This document shows positions 9,176 through 17,749 of a stretch of DNA of 64,000 nt, in pieces. The position numbers and the translations under genes are program-made. Position 1 is the stretch's first letter. Every line of letters begins with the position of its first letter. This DNA comes from Arundinibacter roseus (GTDB lineage Bacteria > Bacteroidota > Bacteroidia > Cytophagales > Spirosomataceae). Under the pieces are notes generated by a model. The model did not search any database, was not told the DNA's origin, and saw only the letters and a list, made by a program, of their open reading frames with translations. The DNA is taken from positions 124,001 through 188,000 of the forward strand of contig NZ_SMJU01000007.1 of NCBI RefSeq assembly GCF_004348825.1, written 5' to 3'.

Positions 9176-10480
9176 ATGAATCGACGAAACTTTATTCAGC
9201 AGTCCACGCTTGCGACAGCGGCATTTTCTTCACTTCCCCTTTTTTCTGCTTTAAAACGAGCAGCACCTTACCGTACTGCGCTGATCGGTAGCGGGTGGTG
9301 GGGCATGAATATCCTAAGATGTGCTGTTCAATCGGGAGAGTCAAAAGTTGTGGCCCTGTGTGATGTTGACCAAAATCAATTGGCCAAAGCGAAAACTGCC
9401 CTAAATGGACTGACGGCTGACCAACCCAAATTATACCATGATTACCGGGAACTACTTGCGAAGGAGAAACCCGAAATTGTAATTGTGGCCACACCGGATC
9501 ATTGGCATGCGCTCTGCTGTATAGAAGCCATCAAATCTGGTGCGCACGTCTATGTTGAAAAGCCGATTTGTCACACCATAGGTGAAGGACGGGCTATGGT
9601 AAATGCAGCCAGAAAATACGGAAAAACCGTACAAGTTGGCACACACCGCCGGATTTCGCCACACAACATTTCCGGAATGGAGTTTTTAAAATCTGGAAAA
9701 GCCGGAAAAATCGGAATGGCGAGAGCGTTCGTAAATTACGGCGGAGGTGCTGGCACAAAAGTAGCGAACGAAGAACCGCCAAAGGGTCTCGACTGGGATT
9801 TCTGGTGCGGCCCCGCTCCGCTTGTACCTTACAACAAAACGATTCATCCACGCGGGTTCCGCCAATATCTTGACTTTGCGAATGGTCAATTGGGTGATTG
9901 GGGAATTCATTGGCTGGATCAGGTGCTGTGGTGGACGGAGGAAAAGTATCCCAAAAAGATTTATTCCACCGGTGGTCGGGCGATTCGACAAGACAACACC
10001 GATGCGCCTGATCATCAGATCGCAATTTATGATTTTGAAGGCTTTACGCTTGAATGGCAGCACCGATTATTTGCTGGAAATAATGCTGAAAAAACACATC
10101 CTAATCAGGCAGTTGGGGTGTATTTTTATGGTACAGAAGGCACCTTTCATATGGGTTGGCTCGATGGCTGGACGTTCTACCCTACTGATTCCAAAAAGCC
10201 AATCATTCATCAGGATGCTCAATTGAATGAACCTGACCAACAAAACATTCAGGAATTATGGGCAAATTTTCTTTCTTCTATCAAAACCAATCAGTTGCCG
10301 GTTTGTGATATAGAAATCGGGCAACGATCAACTAATCTGGCATTGCTGGGAATGCTTTCCTATAAATTGGGCCGTAGCATCGAATGGGATGGTGACAAGG
10401 AGATTATCCCAAACGACCCGGAAGCGTCCAAATTATTGCATAGAAATTATCGGGGAGAATGGGAATACCCAAAAGTATAA
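9176..10480 (+). CDS. Gfo/Idh/MocA-family oxidoreductase with Tat signal
   Basis: A 434-residue protein from the ATG at 9176. An in-frame upstream ATG at 9137 would bury the signal. The start MNRRNFIQQSTLATAAF is a twin-arginine-type signal, so the folded protein with bound NAD(P) is probably exported to the periplasm. The Rossmann motif GSGWWG lies at 38-43 and the family motif EKPICHT follows at about residue 127. Many such Tat-exported members occur in Bacteroidota and act on sugars or cyclitols. The substrate cannot be told from the sequence. A strong terminator follows. Confidence 0.88.
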   Translation: MNRRNFIQQSTLATAAFSSLPLFSALKRAAPYRTALIGSGWWGMNILRCAVQSGESKVVALCDVDQNQLAKAKTALNGLTADQPKLYHDYRELLAKEKPEIVIVATPDHWHALCCIEAIKSGAHVYVEKPICHTIGEGRAMVNAARKYGKTVQVGTHRRISPHNISGMEFLKSGKAGKIGMARAFVNYGGGAGTKVANEEPPKGLDWDFWCGPAPLVPYNKTIHPRGFRQYLDFANGQLGDWGIHWLDQVLWWTEEKYPKKIYSTGGRAIRQDNTDAPDHQIAIYDFEGFTLEWQHRLFAGNNAEKTHPNQAVGVYFYGTEGTFHMGWLDGWTFYPTDSKKPIIHQDAQLNEPDQQNIQELWANFLSSIKTNQLPVCDIEIGQRSTNLALLGMLSYKLGRSIEWDGDKEIIPNDPEASKLLHRNYRGEWEYPKV

Positions 10481-10486
10481 AAAACA

Positions 10487-10541
10487 AAAAAAGAGTTGCA
10501 ATTTTTGTAAGAGGTCCTTACCAAGATTGCAACTCTTTTTT
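10487..10541. terminator. bidirectional hairpin terminator
   Basis: Arms AAAGAGTTGCAAT and ATTGCAACTCTTT enclose a 23-base loop. The left arm is preceded by A and the right arm followed by T, so it can stop transcription from both sides: the Gfo/Idh gene on plus and the orphan gene at 10616-10972 on minus. Confidence 0.75.
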
Positions 10542-10615
10542 GTCGAAAAACGAACCCTGTTTAATCTGAAAGCACTTTTATACGTATTGTTTTTTCAGAA
10601 CTTTTGGGGTTTATT

Positions 10616-10972
10616 TTAGCTGATTTTAATTACCTCAGCAGGAATGTTATGTTGGGTAATTACATCCCGGGTAAAGCGAACATGTCCGCGCGGGGCCATC
10701 AAATACAGCTTGCCGCCCTTCATGCTGGCTAATTCGCTCAAAAGTTTCCACTTGGAAATGTCTTTCATGAGCTTGTCAGTTTTCATGGAGACTTCCAAAT
10801 AGTGCTTGTTAAACATGTTTACGCCCGTTACATCAGGTGTAAAAACCTGCTTATCCTGTGTCCGCTCGTAGGATTTAGGAGTTTCGTAGCCTTCTATGTT
10901 GGCGCAAATATCCTTAAAACCGTGAGACTGAGCCCATTTTACTACGCTGACAATGATTGGATCTTTTTCCAT
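10616..10972 (-). CDS. small conserved-looking protein of unknown function, PD-(D/E)XK-like pattern
   Basis: A 118-residue soluble protein that I do not recognise by name. It has no signal peptide or membrane segment. The central FTPDVTG, a 9-residue gap, then YLEVSMK recalls the PD...ExK core of PD-(D/E)XK nuclease-like folds, with one extra residue between Glu and Lys. Next come a helix (KWKLLSELASMKG) and a strand (GKLYLMAPRGH), as in the small Holliday-junction or VSR-like members. This fold assignment is inference only. A perfect TATATTTG box lies 5 bases upstream of the ATG, so the mRNA may be leaderless. The gene stands alone between terminator and promoter. Confidence 0.7.
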   Translation of the reverse strand: MEKDPIIVSVVKWAQSHGFKDICANIEGYETPKSYERTQDKQVFTPDVTGVNMFNKHYLEVSMKTDKLMKDISKWKLLSELASMKGGKLYLMAPRGHVRFTRDVITQHNIPAEVIKIS

Positions 10973-10977
10973 GAATG

Positions 10978-10985
10978 CAAATATA
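10978..10985 (-). promoter_or_regulatory. -7 box immediately upstream of the orphan gene
   Basis: The minus strand reads TATATTTG, a perfect TAnnTTTG, ending 5 bases before the ATG. A TTTC 18 bases further upstream can serve as the -33 box. Transcription would begin at or next to the start codon. Confidence 0.55.
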
Positions 10986-11155
10986 TTTGTACTTTCTTTT
11001 GACGAAAGAAAGGAGGTTGATACGTTAGATTTAGCGGGATGGGTTGGTTAGAAAAATAAATTGAGGGATTTCCCAATAGATTTATTACCTCACAATGTTT
11101 TGCAAGGTACGAACTTTTCCGTAAACTTCCAATCAGACCTCACCAATCGGATTTG

Positions 11156-12079
11156 CTATCTATCTCTTCGGGGCGTGGGTTTATCTACTTCCGATTCTTG
11201 TTTGATGATCATTACAGCATGACCGGAAGGTACAATTACCTCTCCATCCGAATTGGCATATACCTTGGTAAACTCAGCGCCAAAATACAGTATTATAGAG
11301 GAATAGTAAACCCATGAAAGAAGAATAATAATGGAAGCAGACGCTCCGTAAGTTGCTCCAAGATCGGAGTTACCGATGTAAAAACTAATCAGAAACTTCC
11401 CAATTGCAAACAAAATTGCGGTGAAGCCCGCCCCAACAAAACATTCCTTCCACCGTAAATCACCATCCGGCAAAACTTTAAAAATTACCGCAAACAATGT
11501 CGTGATAATAGTAAGCACAAGAGCTACATTGAGTATGTAGAAGACAACTACCGAAACTTCGGAAAAATATACTTCAAGTTCTGCACTTAGTAAATCTACC
11601 AGGGTATTTACACCAAGTGTAACTATCAACAAGAAACCCAGGGCAATAATAAGAGAAAACGAAATGAGACGGGTTTTCAAATAGCGCAGCCAACCTTTTT
11701 CAGGTTTTGCTTTGATAGACCATATGTAGTTAATAGAACTTTGGATCTCGGCAAAAACCCCGGTAGCACCAATCAGCAAAGTGCCGATTCCGATGGCAGC
11801 AGCAACTCCTGATTTATTGGAATTCTCCGCATTTTGTAGAATTTCCTGCAATTGAGTAGCCGCCTGCGCACCAACAAGTCCCTGAATTTGGTCAAAAACC
11901 TGCGATTGAATGCCTTCACGACCAAAAAACACGCTTAACACGGTAATCATGACCAACAGCATCGGAGCCAATGCAAATATGGTGTAGTACGAAAGCGCAG
12001 CACTGAGCTTTAATCCCTCGTCATCAATAAAATCAGTGGCTGCATTTTTAAGTAACTCAAAATATAATTTTATTTTCAT
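11156..12079 (-). CDS. YihY/virulence factor BrkB family membrane protein
   Basis: A 307-residue inner-membrane protein with about six hydrophobic segments. Its N-terminal pattern (GLKLSAALSYYTIFALAPMLLV) and the C-terminal loop (GATYGASASIIILLSWVYYSSIILYFGAEFTKVYA) are the family hallmarks. Members were once called ribonuclease BN, a name now known to be wrong; a transport role is suspected but unproven. It lies 30 bases downstream of the TPR-like gene on the same strand, so the two probably form a small operon. Confidence 0.9.
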   Translation of the reverse strand: MKIKLYFELLKNAATDFIDDEGLKLSAALSYYTIFALAPMLLVMITVLSVFFGREGIQSQVFDQIQGLVGAQAATQLQEILQNAENSNKSGVAAAIGIGTLLIGATGVFAEIQSSINYIWSIKAKPEKGWLRYLKTRLISFSLIIALGFLLIVTLGVNTLVDLLSAELEVYFSEVSVVVFYILNVALVLTIITTLFAVIFKVLPDGDLRWKECFVGAGFTAILFAIGKFLISFYIGNSDLGATYGASASIIILLSWVYYSSIILYFGAEFTKVYANSDGEVIVPSGHAVMIIKQESEVDKPTPRRDR

Positions 12080-12109
12080 GACCCAGTTTTATTTGCTAGA
12101 ATTTTATTC

Positions 12110-12430
12110 CTAAACATCATCCTCTAAGGCGCGCAGGGCTCGTTTCAGTTCTTCAAGCGTTTTACTATTTCGTTGCTTATCCGCCAGGTCAATACCCTTT
12201 TGGTACACATCCCGAGCGGTTTCAATTTCTTCGAGGTCATAAAAAAACTGTGCCGCATGATAGTATGTCGGGAGATATTCCGGAAAATCTTTCAGCAACA
12301 GTTCAAAATAGCTTTTTGCCTGTGTGGTACTATATTTTGAATATTCCAAAGCCAGCGCATAGGCATTGAATGGGTCTTGGGGATCTTCCTGATAAAAATT
12401 CAGAAGGTGGTCTAAGCGGCTTGTATTCAT
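12110..12430 (-). CDS. small tetratricopeptide-repeat-like protein
   Basis: A 106-residue helical protein. Residues about 19-85 show TPR-like helix pairs (AYALALEYSKYST..AKSYFELLLKDFP and PTYYHAAQFFYDLEEIETARDVYQKGIDLA), with Ala, Tyr and Pro at the usual positions. Such small proteins act as scaffolds, but no partner can be named. It precedes YihY on the same strand, and its 5' end lies next to the divergent etfB promoter. Confidence 0.75.
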   Translation of the reverse strand: MNTSRLDHLLNFYQEDPQDPFNAYALALEYSKYSTTQAKSYFELLLKDFPEYLPTYYHAAQFFYDLEEIETARDVYQKGIDLADKQRNSKTLEELKRALRALEDDV

Positions 12431-12444
12431 GAGATATTATTATG

Positions 12445-12477
12445 CTTGCATACTATTATTTTTATTATGTATATTCG
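12445..12477 (+). promoter_or_regulatory. candidate promoter of etfBA
   Basis: CTTG at 12445-12448 and TATATTCG at 12470-12477 are 21 bases apart and fit the TTTG/TAnnTTTG pattern with one mismatch each. The site is 53 bases upstream of the chosen etfB start, which argues for the ATG at 12531. Confidence 0.5.
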
Positions 12478-12530
12478 CAACAACAAACAAAAAATTAGAA
12501 AAGTTAACGTTTATCATTAAATACAGTCTT

Positions 12531-13268
12531 ATGAAAATCCTTGTTTGTATTAGCAATGTGCCGGATACAACGGCCAAAATATCGTTCACGGATAATGATA
12601 CAAAGTTTAACAAAACTGGTGTTCAGTTCATTATAGGCCCATATGATGACTACGCCCTGGCCCGCGCAGTAGAATTGAAAGAACAGCATGGCGGCACCGT
12701 TACGGTGCTAAATGTAGGAGAAAGTGAAAGCGATCCTCAGCTACGCAAAGCGCTTGCCATTGGGGCTGATGACGCCATCCGGGTAAATACCGAACCCACT
12801 GACTCGTATTTTGTAGCCGCACAGATTGCTCATATTGCGAGTCAAAACAGCTACGATTTAATCCTTATGGGTCGAGAATCCATTGATTTCAATAGCGGTG
12901 TAGTACACGGACTCGTAGGTGAAATGCTGGGAATTGCGTCCTATTCTCCTGTGATGAAACTGGACATTACGGGTAATGAAGCAAAATTTGCCCGGGAAAT
13001 TGACGGTGGGAAAGAGCATCTAAGTGCAGCGCTACCGCTTGTTTTGGGTTGTCAGGAACCGATAGCCGAATGGAAAATTCCGAACATGCGGGGGATTATG
13101 ACCGCACGTACTAAAAGCCTGGCGGTGGTTGAACCGGTTTCGGTGGATGACAGCACCGTGCTTGAAAAGTATGCTCTGCCTGCACCCAAGGGTAGTTGCC
13201 GGATGATTCCGGCGGAAGAAGCTGAGCAGTTAATTGCACTCTTAAAAACGGAAGCAAAAGTGCTTTAA
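12531..13268 (+). CDS. etfB: electron transfer flavoprotein subunit beta
   Basis: A 245-residue subunit of the ETF heterodimer, which carries electrons from acyl-CoA dehydrogenases to the quinone pool. The start MKILVCISNVPDT and the ADD...AAQIAHIA...DLILMGRESIDFNSG AMP-binding region are typical. In-frame ATGs lie upstream, but the protein homologous to the family begins at 12531, downstream of the promoter. etfA follows after 51 bases. Confidence 0.95.
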   Translation: MKILVCISNVPDTTAKISFTDNDTKFNKTGVQFIIGPYDDYALARAVELKEQHGGTVTVLNVGESESDPQLRKALAIGADDAIRVNTEPTDSYFVAAQIAHIASQNSYDLILMGRESIDFNSGVVHGLVGEMLGIASYSPVMKLDITGNEAKFAREIDGGKEHLSAALPLVLGCQEPIAEWKIPNMRGIMTARTKSLAVVEPVSVDDSTVLEKYALPAPKGSCRMIPAEEAEQLIALLKTEAKVL

Positions 13269-13319
13269 GCAGGTAGTTAAAAAGGATTTATATTAAAAAC
13301 TCAAAAAACAACATACATT

Positions 13320-14285
13320 ATGTCGGTACTGGTTTTTGTAGAAATAGACAACGGCTCCATCAAGAAAACCTCCCGGGAGGCGATTTATTTTGGCGCCCGG
13401 CTGGCTGAGCAGTTAAGTGGTGAGGCTGTCGTTTTGGCCATTGGAGAAGCCACAGAAGCAGAGCTCGAACAAGCTGGAAAATGGGGAGCGACCCGGGTTT
13501 TACACGTTTCTGAGGAAAAACTTGCGCACGAAAATAGCCTTGCCTATGCGGATGTGTTGGCGCAGGCAGTTGGTGCTACTGATTCAAAAATAATCGTTTT
13601 GGCCAAATCCGGTCTTGGCGATGCAGTGGCCGCACGAGCTGCTGCCAAACTAAAAGCAAGTGTAGTATCTGGTGTGACCGAGCTACCTGATACCCAAAAT
13701 GGTTTTAAGGTAGTACGTAGCATCTATACTGGAAAAGCATTTGCCACGGTGGAAATAAAATCTGCAATTAAGATTTTAGGGATCAGAAAAAATGCATTAG
13801 AGGTGGTGGAAAGCGAAAAATCTGCTCCCGTCGAAGGCTTTACTCCTACCCTGCGTGAGTCAGACTTTGCGGCCAAAGTACTTGAAGTTGAAAAAGCTTC
13901 TACCGAACTTTCCCTAACCGACGCTGACATCATTGTTTCAGGTGGTCGAGGAATGAAAGGGCCGGACAATTGGCAGCCACTTCTTGACCTTGCCGGAGCG
14001 CTTGGAGCAGCAACAGGCTGCTCCAAGCCGGTTTCTGACCTTGATTGGCGGCCCCACCACGAACACATCGGCCAAACGGGAATTAAAGTTGCCCCCAATA
14101 TTTATATCGCGTGCGGGATTTCCGGTGCTATTCAGCACCTTGCGGGTGTGAATGGTTCCAAATGTATTGTGGTAATAAATAAAGACCCAGAGGCACCGTT
14201 TTTTAAAGCGGCCGATTATGGCATCGTGGGTGATGTATTCGACATTTTACCCCGTTTGACCAGGGCAGTTGAAGAAGCTCGATAA
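13320..14285 (+). CDS. etfA: electron transfer flavoprotein subunit alpha
   Basis: A 321-residue FAD-binding partner of EtfB. The C-terminal FAD domain shows GGRGMKGPDNW, GAATGCSKPVSD, GQTGIKVAPNIYIACGISGAIQHLAG and the closing INKDPEAPFFKAADYGIVGD motif. Length and motif order match bacterial EtfA. It forms an operon with etfB that ends in a clear terminator. Confidence 0.96.
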   Translation: MSVLVFVEIDNGSIKKTSREAIYFGARLAEQLSGEAVVLAIGEATEAELEQAGKWGATRVLHVSEEKLAHENSLAYADVLAQAVGATDSKIIVLAKSGLGDAVAARAAAKLKASVVSGVTELPDTQNGFKVVRSIYTGKAFATVEIKSAIKILGIRKNALEVVESEKSAPVEGFTPTLRESDFAAKVLEVEKASTELSLTDADIIVSGGRGMKGPDNWQPLLDLAGALGAATGCSKPVSDLDWRPHHEHIGQTGIKVAPNIYIACGISGAIQHLAGVNGSKCIVVINKDPEAPFFKAADYGIVGDVFDILPRLTRAVEEAR

Positions 14286-14301
14286 CAAAATGCTATTTAT
14301 T

Positions 14302-14339
14302 AACCCGTCGCGTATTTTTTTATACACGGCGGGTTTTTT
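14302..14339 (+). terminator. terminator of the etfBA operon
   Basis: AACCCGTCG pairs with CGGCGGGTT (one G-T pair), and the inner bases extend the stem. A run of six T follows. It lies 17 bases after the etfA stop. Confidence 0.85.
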
Positions 14340-14346
14340 ATTTTTG
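14339..14346 (+). promoter_or_regulatory. -7 box for the bifunctional nuclease gene
   Basis: TATTTTTG fits TAnnTTTG. It begins within the T-run of the preceding terminator and is 69 bases before the GTG start at 14415. Confidence 0.4.
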
Positions 14347-14414
14347 CATTTTTGTAATGATAAAAGTTCAGCTTAACATCGTCAGCTCGGCTTTAATTAA
14401 CATAAGTACATCAG

Positions 14415-15014
14415 GTGAAAAAAATTATGTTAGAAATATTAGGATTGTCCCCAAGTCAGTCTCAAACGGGATCTTTCGCGCTTGTTCTGGGCGAAGAACT
14501 TGGCAATAGAAGACTTCCAATAATAATCGGAGTGTTTGAGGCTCAGGCAATTGCAGTACAGATAGAAAATATTGTACCGAATAGACCAATGACTCACGAC
14601 TTATTTAAGTCATTTGCAGATGGTTTTAACTATACGTTGAAAGAAATTGTAATTTCAGATTTACGTGAGGGCATTTTTTACGCCAAAATAGTCTGTGGGG
14701 ATAATTTGCGCGAAGTTGAAATTGACTCGCGGCCTTCGGATGCCATTGCCATTGGGTTGCGGTTTGATGTCCCGATTTACACCTATGAAACCATACTTTC
14801 AGAAGCAGGTATAGTTTCAAACTCACTTACTGACGATGAGGATGAATCGGACGAATCGTTGATTCATGAAACAATCCGCCCAAAGGGCTCCTTCACCGAG
14901 CAGTTGCGCGATATGCATAACGAGGAGCTTTTGAAGATGCTTGATGAAGCGCTGGCTCGTGAGGAATACGAAAAGGCAGCCCAAATTCGAGATGAGCTCG
15001 GAAAACGAAATTAA
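14415..15014 (+). CDS. bifunctional nuclease family protein (DUF151) with UVR motif
   Basis: A 199-residue protein. Residues about 1-135 form the DUF151 domain, with the conserved LEILGLSPSQSQTGSFALVLGE and RPSDAIAIGLRFDVPIYTYE blocks. An acidic linker (DDEDESDES) leads to a C-terminal UVR-like motif (EELLKMLDEALAREEYEKAAQIRDELGKR) of the kind that binds partner proteins in UvrB/C and McsA. A plant member is reported to have DNase and RNase activity; the bacterial role is unclear. The start is GTG at 14415, because homologues begin MKKI; ATG at 14427 is an alternative. Terminators flank it, so it is probably monocistronic. Confidence 0.88.
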   Translation: MKKIMLEILGLSPSQSQTGSFALVLGEELGNRRLPIIIGVFEAQAIAVQIENIVPNRPMTHDLFKSFADGFNYTLKEIVISDLREGIFYAKIVCGDNLREVEIDSRPSDAIAIGLRFDVPIYTYETILSEAGIVSNSLTDDEDESDESLIHETIRPKGSFTEQLRDMHNEELLKMLDEALAREEYEKAAQIRDELGKRN

Positions 15015-15023
15015 TCATTTGAG

Positions 15024-15048
15024 AGCGTTCCTGACCGGACGCTTTTTT
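15024..15048 (+). terminator. terminator after the bifunctional nuclease gene
   Basis: AGCGTTC and GGACGCT pair (one T-G pair) around a 6-base loop, followed by T6. Confidence 0.8.
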
Positions 15049-15102
15049 CGTTAAAAATCGTTAAGGAGGCTCCACGACATCCTTGCTTTGGGTTTAAATC
15101 AC

Positions 15103-15110
15103 TATTTTTG
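15103..15110 (+). promoter_or_regulatory. -7 box of the ftsX operon
   Basis: TATTTTTG is a perfect TAnnTTTG, 27 bases before the ftsX ATG. No clear -33 box at 19-21 bases was seen. Confidence 0.45.
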
Positions 15111-15137
15111 CGACATCAAGTTTCCTGAATTGCAGCT

Positions 15138-16016
15138 ATGGCCAAGAAAAAAAAGATAGGCAGCTATCCAAACACCATGATCATCATTAGCCTTACGGCC
15201 GCATTATTCCTGATCGGTTTTTGTGGAATGCTTGTCGTTCAGTCTAAAAAATTGGTGTCGATTATTCGTCAAAATATTGAAGTACGCATCTTTATCGACA
15301 AAGAAACGACCGAAGCTGGCAAAGATTCGATCCTGACTAATATTCAAAGTCGCCCTTACGTACAGCAGATTGGTGATACGGCTTCCATTCAATTTGTCTC
15401 CAAAGAGGAAGCTGCCATAGAATTTATGGAAGGCACGAAAGAAGATTTCACCGCATTTTTGGGAGAGAATCCTTTGCGTGACAGCTATCGTGTCAAGATT
15501 CAGGAAGATTACTTTGAGGAAAGTAAACTCAAAGAAATCAAAACCGACATTGAACAAATTGATAATATATATGAGGTAGTTTATCAGGAAAACCTGGCAG
15601 ATGACATCAACAAAAACATCACCAAGGTATACATCATCCTCGCTACTTTTGCACTCATCATGCTGATTATCATTATCTTACTGATAAACAACACAATCAA
15701 ACTAGCCATTTATTCGCAGCGTTTTTTAATTCGAAGCATGCAGCTTGTAGGTGCAACCAATGGCTTTATACAACGTCCATTTCTGGTTCGCGGAGCGACT
15801 CAGGGAATTATCAGCGCTGTATTTGCAAGCATTTTCCTGGTAATCCTGCAACAAGTTGCCATACGAAACGTAGAAGGCCTTGCACAGTTGCAGGAATACA
15901 ATAAACTGGCTTTTATCTTGCTTGCCTTGTTGATCCTGGGAATTCTGATCGGAGTGGTCAGCACAACACAATCCATGATTCGGTATCTTCGAATGTCACT
16001 GGATGATCTATATTAA
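15138..16016 (+). CDS. ftsX: cell division protein FtsX, permease-like
   Basis: A 292-residue inner-membrane protein with one N-terminal helix (about 13-33), a periplasmic domain and three C-terminal helices (about 165-187, 222-245 and 255-280). Together with the ATPase FtsE, encoded elsewhere, it would control peptidoglycan hydrolases at the septum. The conserved cytoplasmic loop IRSMQLVGATNGFIQRPFLVRG identifies it. It leads a run of closely spaced genes: DUF3098, uppP, truB, ribF. Confidence 0.93.
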   Translation: MAKKKKIGSYPNTMIIISLTAALFLIGFCGMLVVQSKKLVSIIRQNIEVRIFIDKETTEAGKDSILTNIQSRPYVQQIGDTASIQFVSKEEAAIEFMEGTKEDFTAFLGENPLRDSYRVKIQEDYFEESKLKEIKTDIEQIDNIYEVVYQENLADDINKNITKVYIILATFALIMLIIIILLINNTIKLAIYSQRFLIRSMQLVGATNGFIQRPFLVRGATQGIISAVFASIFLVILQQVAIRNVEGLAQLQEYNKLAFILLALLILGILIGVVSTTQSMIRYLRMSLDDLY

Positions 16017-16044
16017 AAAATTCACCTTCTAACTTTTTTACACC

Positions 16045-16260
16045 ATGAGTTCAACGAACAAAGAAATGCCCTTTTCCCGGGCTAATTACCGTCTAATGCT
16101 GATAGGCTTAGCCATTATTCTTCTGGGTTTTTTTATAATGAGTTTGGATACCGAAGAATTTGGATTCGGGCTGCTTGGCCTGACTATCGGACCTTTGGTT
16201 ACGGTGACAGGTTTCATTATTGAATTTTGGGCTATTTTACGCAAACCTTCCAATTCATGA
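16045..16260 (+). CDS. DUF3098 small membrane protein
   Basis: A 71-residue protein with two membrane helices (about 17-33 and 40-65) and the DUF3098 pattern [22 protein letters not shown]. It is typical of Bacteroidota and nearly always lies between ftsX and uppP, which hints at an envelope role. Its stop overlaps the uppP start (ATGA), so the two are translationally coupled. Confidence 0.9.
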   Translation: MSSTNKEMPFSRANYRLMLIGLAIILLGFFIMSLDTEEFGFGLLGLTIGPLVTVTGFIIEFWAILRKPSNS

Positions 16261-17036
16261 CCATTTGGCAAGCAGTAATACTGGCAATTATTGAAGGCAT
16301 TACCGAATTTCTACCCGTTTCTTCTACGGGCCACATGATTATCGCATCCTCCCTGATGGGAATCAGTCATTTGGAATTCACCAAGATGTTTACGGTTAAC
16401 ATACAGTTTGGAGCAATTCTCTCTGTGTTAGTGTTGTATTCTCGACGTTTTTTACAGACGAAAGACTTCTATTTTAAGCTCTTTGTAGCTTTTTTACCCG
16501 CCGCTTTTTTTGGATTACTACTAAATGACTACATCGACGCCCTGCTCGAAAATGTTGTCGTCGTTGCTATTTCGCTACTTGTTGGCGGGATCATTTTGGT
16601 CTTTATTGACAAAATCGCCAATGACTACCCAAAAGACCGGGAGGTAACGTATACGGAGGCATTGAAAATTGGATTCTACCAGTGCATCGCTATGGTTCCG
16701 GGAGTTTCACGTTCGGCGGCCACAATTATTGGCGGCATGTTTCAGGGCCTTACCCGCAAGCAGGCTGCTGAATTTTCTTTCTTTTTGGCGGTGCCTACTA
16801 TGGCCGCAGCGGCAGGTTACAAATTCCTAAAAACCTACGAGAGCATTCAGGCAAGTGATATCAAAATACTTTTACTTGGAAACGTGGTAGCCTTCATTGT
16901 AGCAATGTTGGCAATTCGTTTTTTTATTAATTTTTTAACCCGTTATGGGTTCAAACTTTTCGGCTATTACCGAATCGCCCTGGGTATTATTCTGCTTACA
17001 CTACTTGCCCTGGGCTATAAAATTGAAATTGTTTAG
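16257..17036 (+). CDS. uppP: undecaprenyl-diphosphatase
   Basis: A 259-residue inner-membrane enzyme that recycles undecaprenyl pyrophosphate to the monophosphate carrier used by peptidoglycan and the polysaccharide locus further on. Both catalytic blocks are visible: [19 protein letters not shown] near residue 10, and [10 protein letters not shown] near residue 155. The start is the ATG at 16257, which overlaps the DUF3098 stop; an upstream in-frame start would lie inside that gene. Confidence 0.95.
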   Translation: MTIWQAVILAIIEGITEFLPVSSTGHMIIASSLMGISHLEFTKMFTVNIQFGAILSVLVLYSRRFLQTKDFYFKLFVAFLPAAFFGLLLNDYIDALLENVVVVAISLLVGGIILVFIDKIANDYPKDREVTYTEALKIGFYQCIAMVPGVSRSAATIIGGMFQGLTRKQAAEFSFFLAVPTMAAAAGYKFLKTYESIQASDIKILLLGNVVAFIVAMLAIRFFINFLTRYGFKLFGYYRIALGIILLTLLALGYKIEIV

Positions 17037-17038
17037 TT

Positions 17039-17749
17039 ATGCGTCAATCTACTGACAATCAAGAAGCTGCTGACGAAGGAGAGCTACTATTGATTGACAA
17101 ACCCTATACCTGGACCTCTTTTGATGTTGTCAAAAAGTTAAAATGGGGGTGCAAGTTTAAAAAAATTGGTCATGCAGGAACTCTTGACCCGCTTGCAACC
17201 GGTTTACTAATTTTATGTACAGGTAAAAGAACCAAACAAATCGACTCTTATCAGGCGCAGGAAAAAGAATATGAAGGGAGTTTAGTGTTAGGAAAAACGA
17301 CTCCTTCCGTTGATTTGGAAACAGAATTCGATGCTGAATACCCAACTGACCACATAACCGATGAAGCATTACAGGCTGCTGCACAACAGCTTACCGGACC
17401 GCTTCAACAGCTTCCTCCTATTTATTCTGCTGTTCGCCTCAATGGCGAACGTCTGTACAAAAAGGCCCGTCGAGGTGAATCCGTAGAAATACAGCCGCGG
17501 GCAGTGACCGTAACGCTTTTTGAAATACAAACGCACGATTTCCCAACGATTCATTTCCGAATTATTTGCTCAAAAGGCACTTATATCCGAAGTCTCGTCC
17601 GGGATTTTGGCGTACAACTAGAATCAGGCGCTTACCTCTCAGCATTACGTCGAACGCGTATTGGTAAATATCATGTCACGGAGGCTAGTGAGCTTATGTC
17701 GTTTATACAAAAAAGACGCGAAGAATTGTCCCTTAATCAGGATATATGA
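17039..17749 (+). CDS. truB: tRNA pseudouridine(55) synthase
   Basis: A 236-residue enzyme making pseudouridine-55 in the T-loop of tRNAs. The catalytic motif HAGTLDPLATG places the nucleophile at D50, and KGTYIRSLVRDFG is the second family block. It is shorter than the E. coli enzyme because it lacks a C-terminal PUA domain, as is common in this phylum. It starts 3 bases after uppP and overlaps ribF by 4 bases. Confidence 0.95.
   Translation: MRQSTDNQEAADEGELLLIDKPYTWTSFDVVKKLKWGCKFKKIGHAGTLDPLATGLLILCTGKRTKQIDSYQAQEKEYEGSLVLGKTTPSVDLETEFDAEYPTDHITDEALQAAAQQLTGPLQQLPPIYSAVRLNGERLYKKARRGESVEIQPRAVTVTLFEIQTHDFPTIHFRIICSKGTYIRSLVRDFGVQLESGAYLSALRRTRIGKYHVTEASELMSFIQKRREELSLNQDI

Noticed and set aside
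9594-10063. Two long open frames antisense to the Gfo/Idh oxidoreductase gene
   Set aside because: Their residue make-up is that of shadow frames and the plus-strand gene is clear.
17600-17746. Possible FMN riboswitch before ribF
   Set aside because: ribF starts inside truB by 4 bases, and no RFN-type conserved segments are present.
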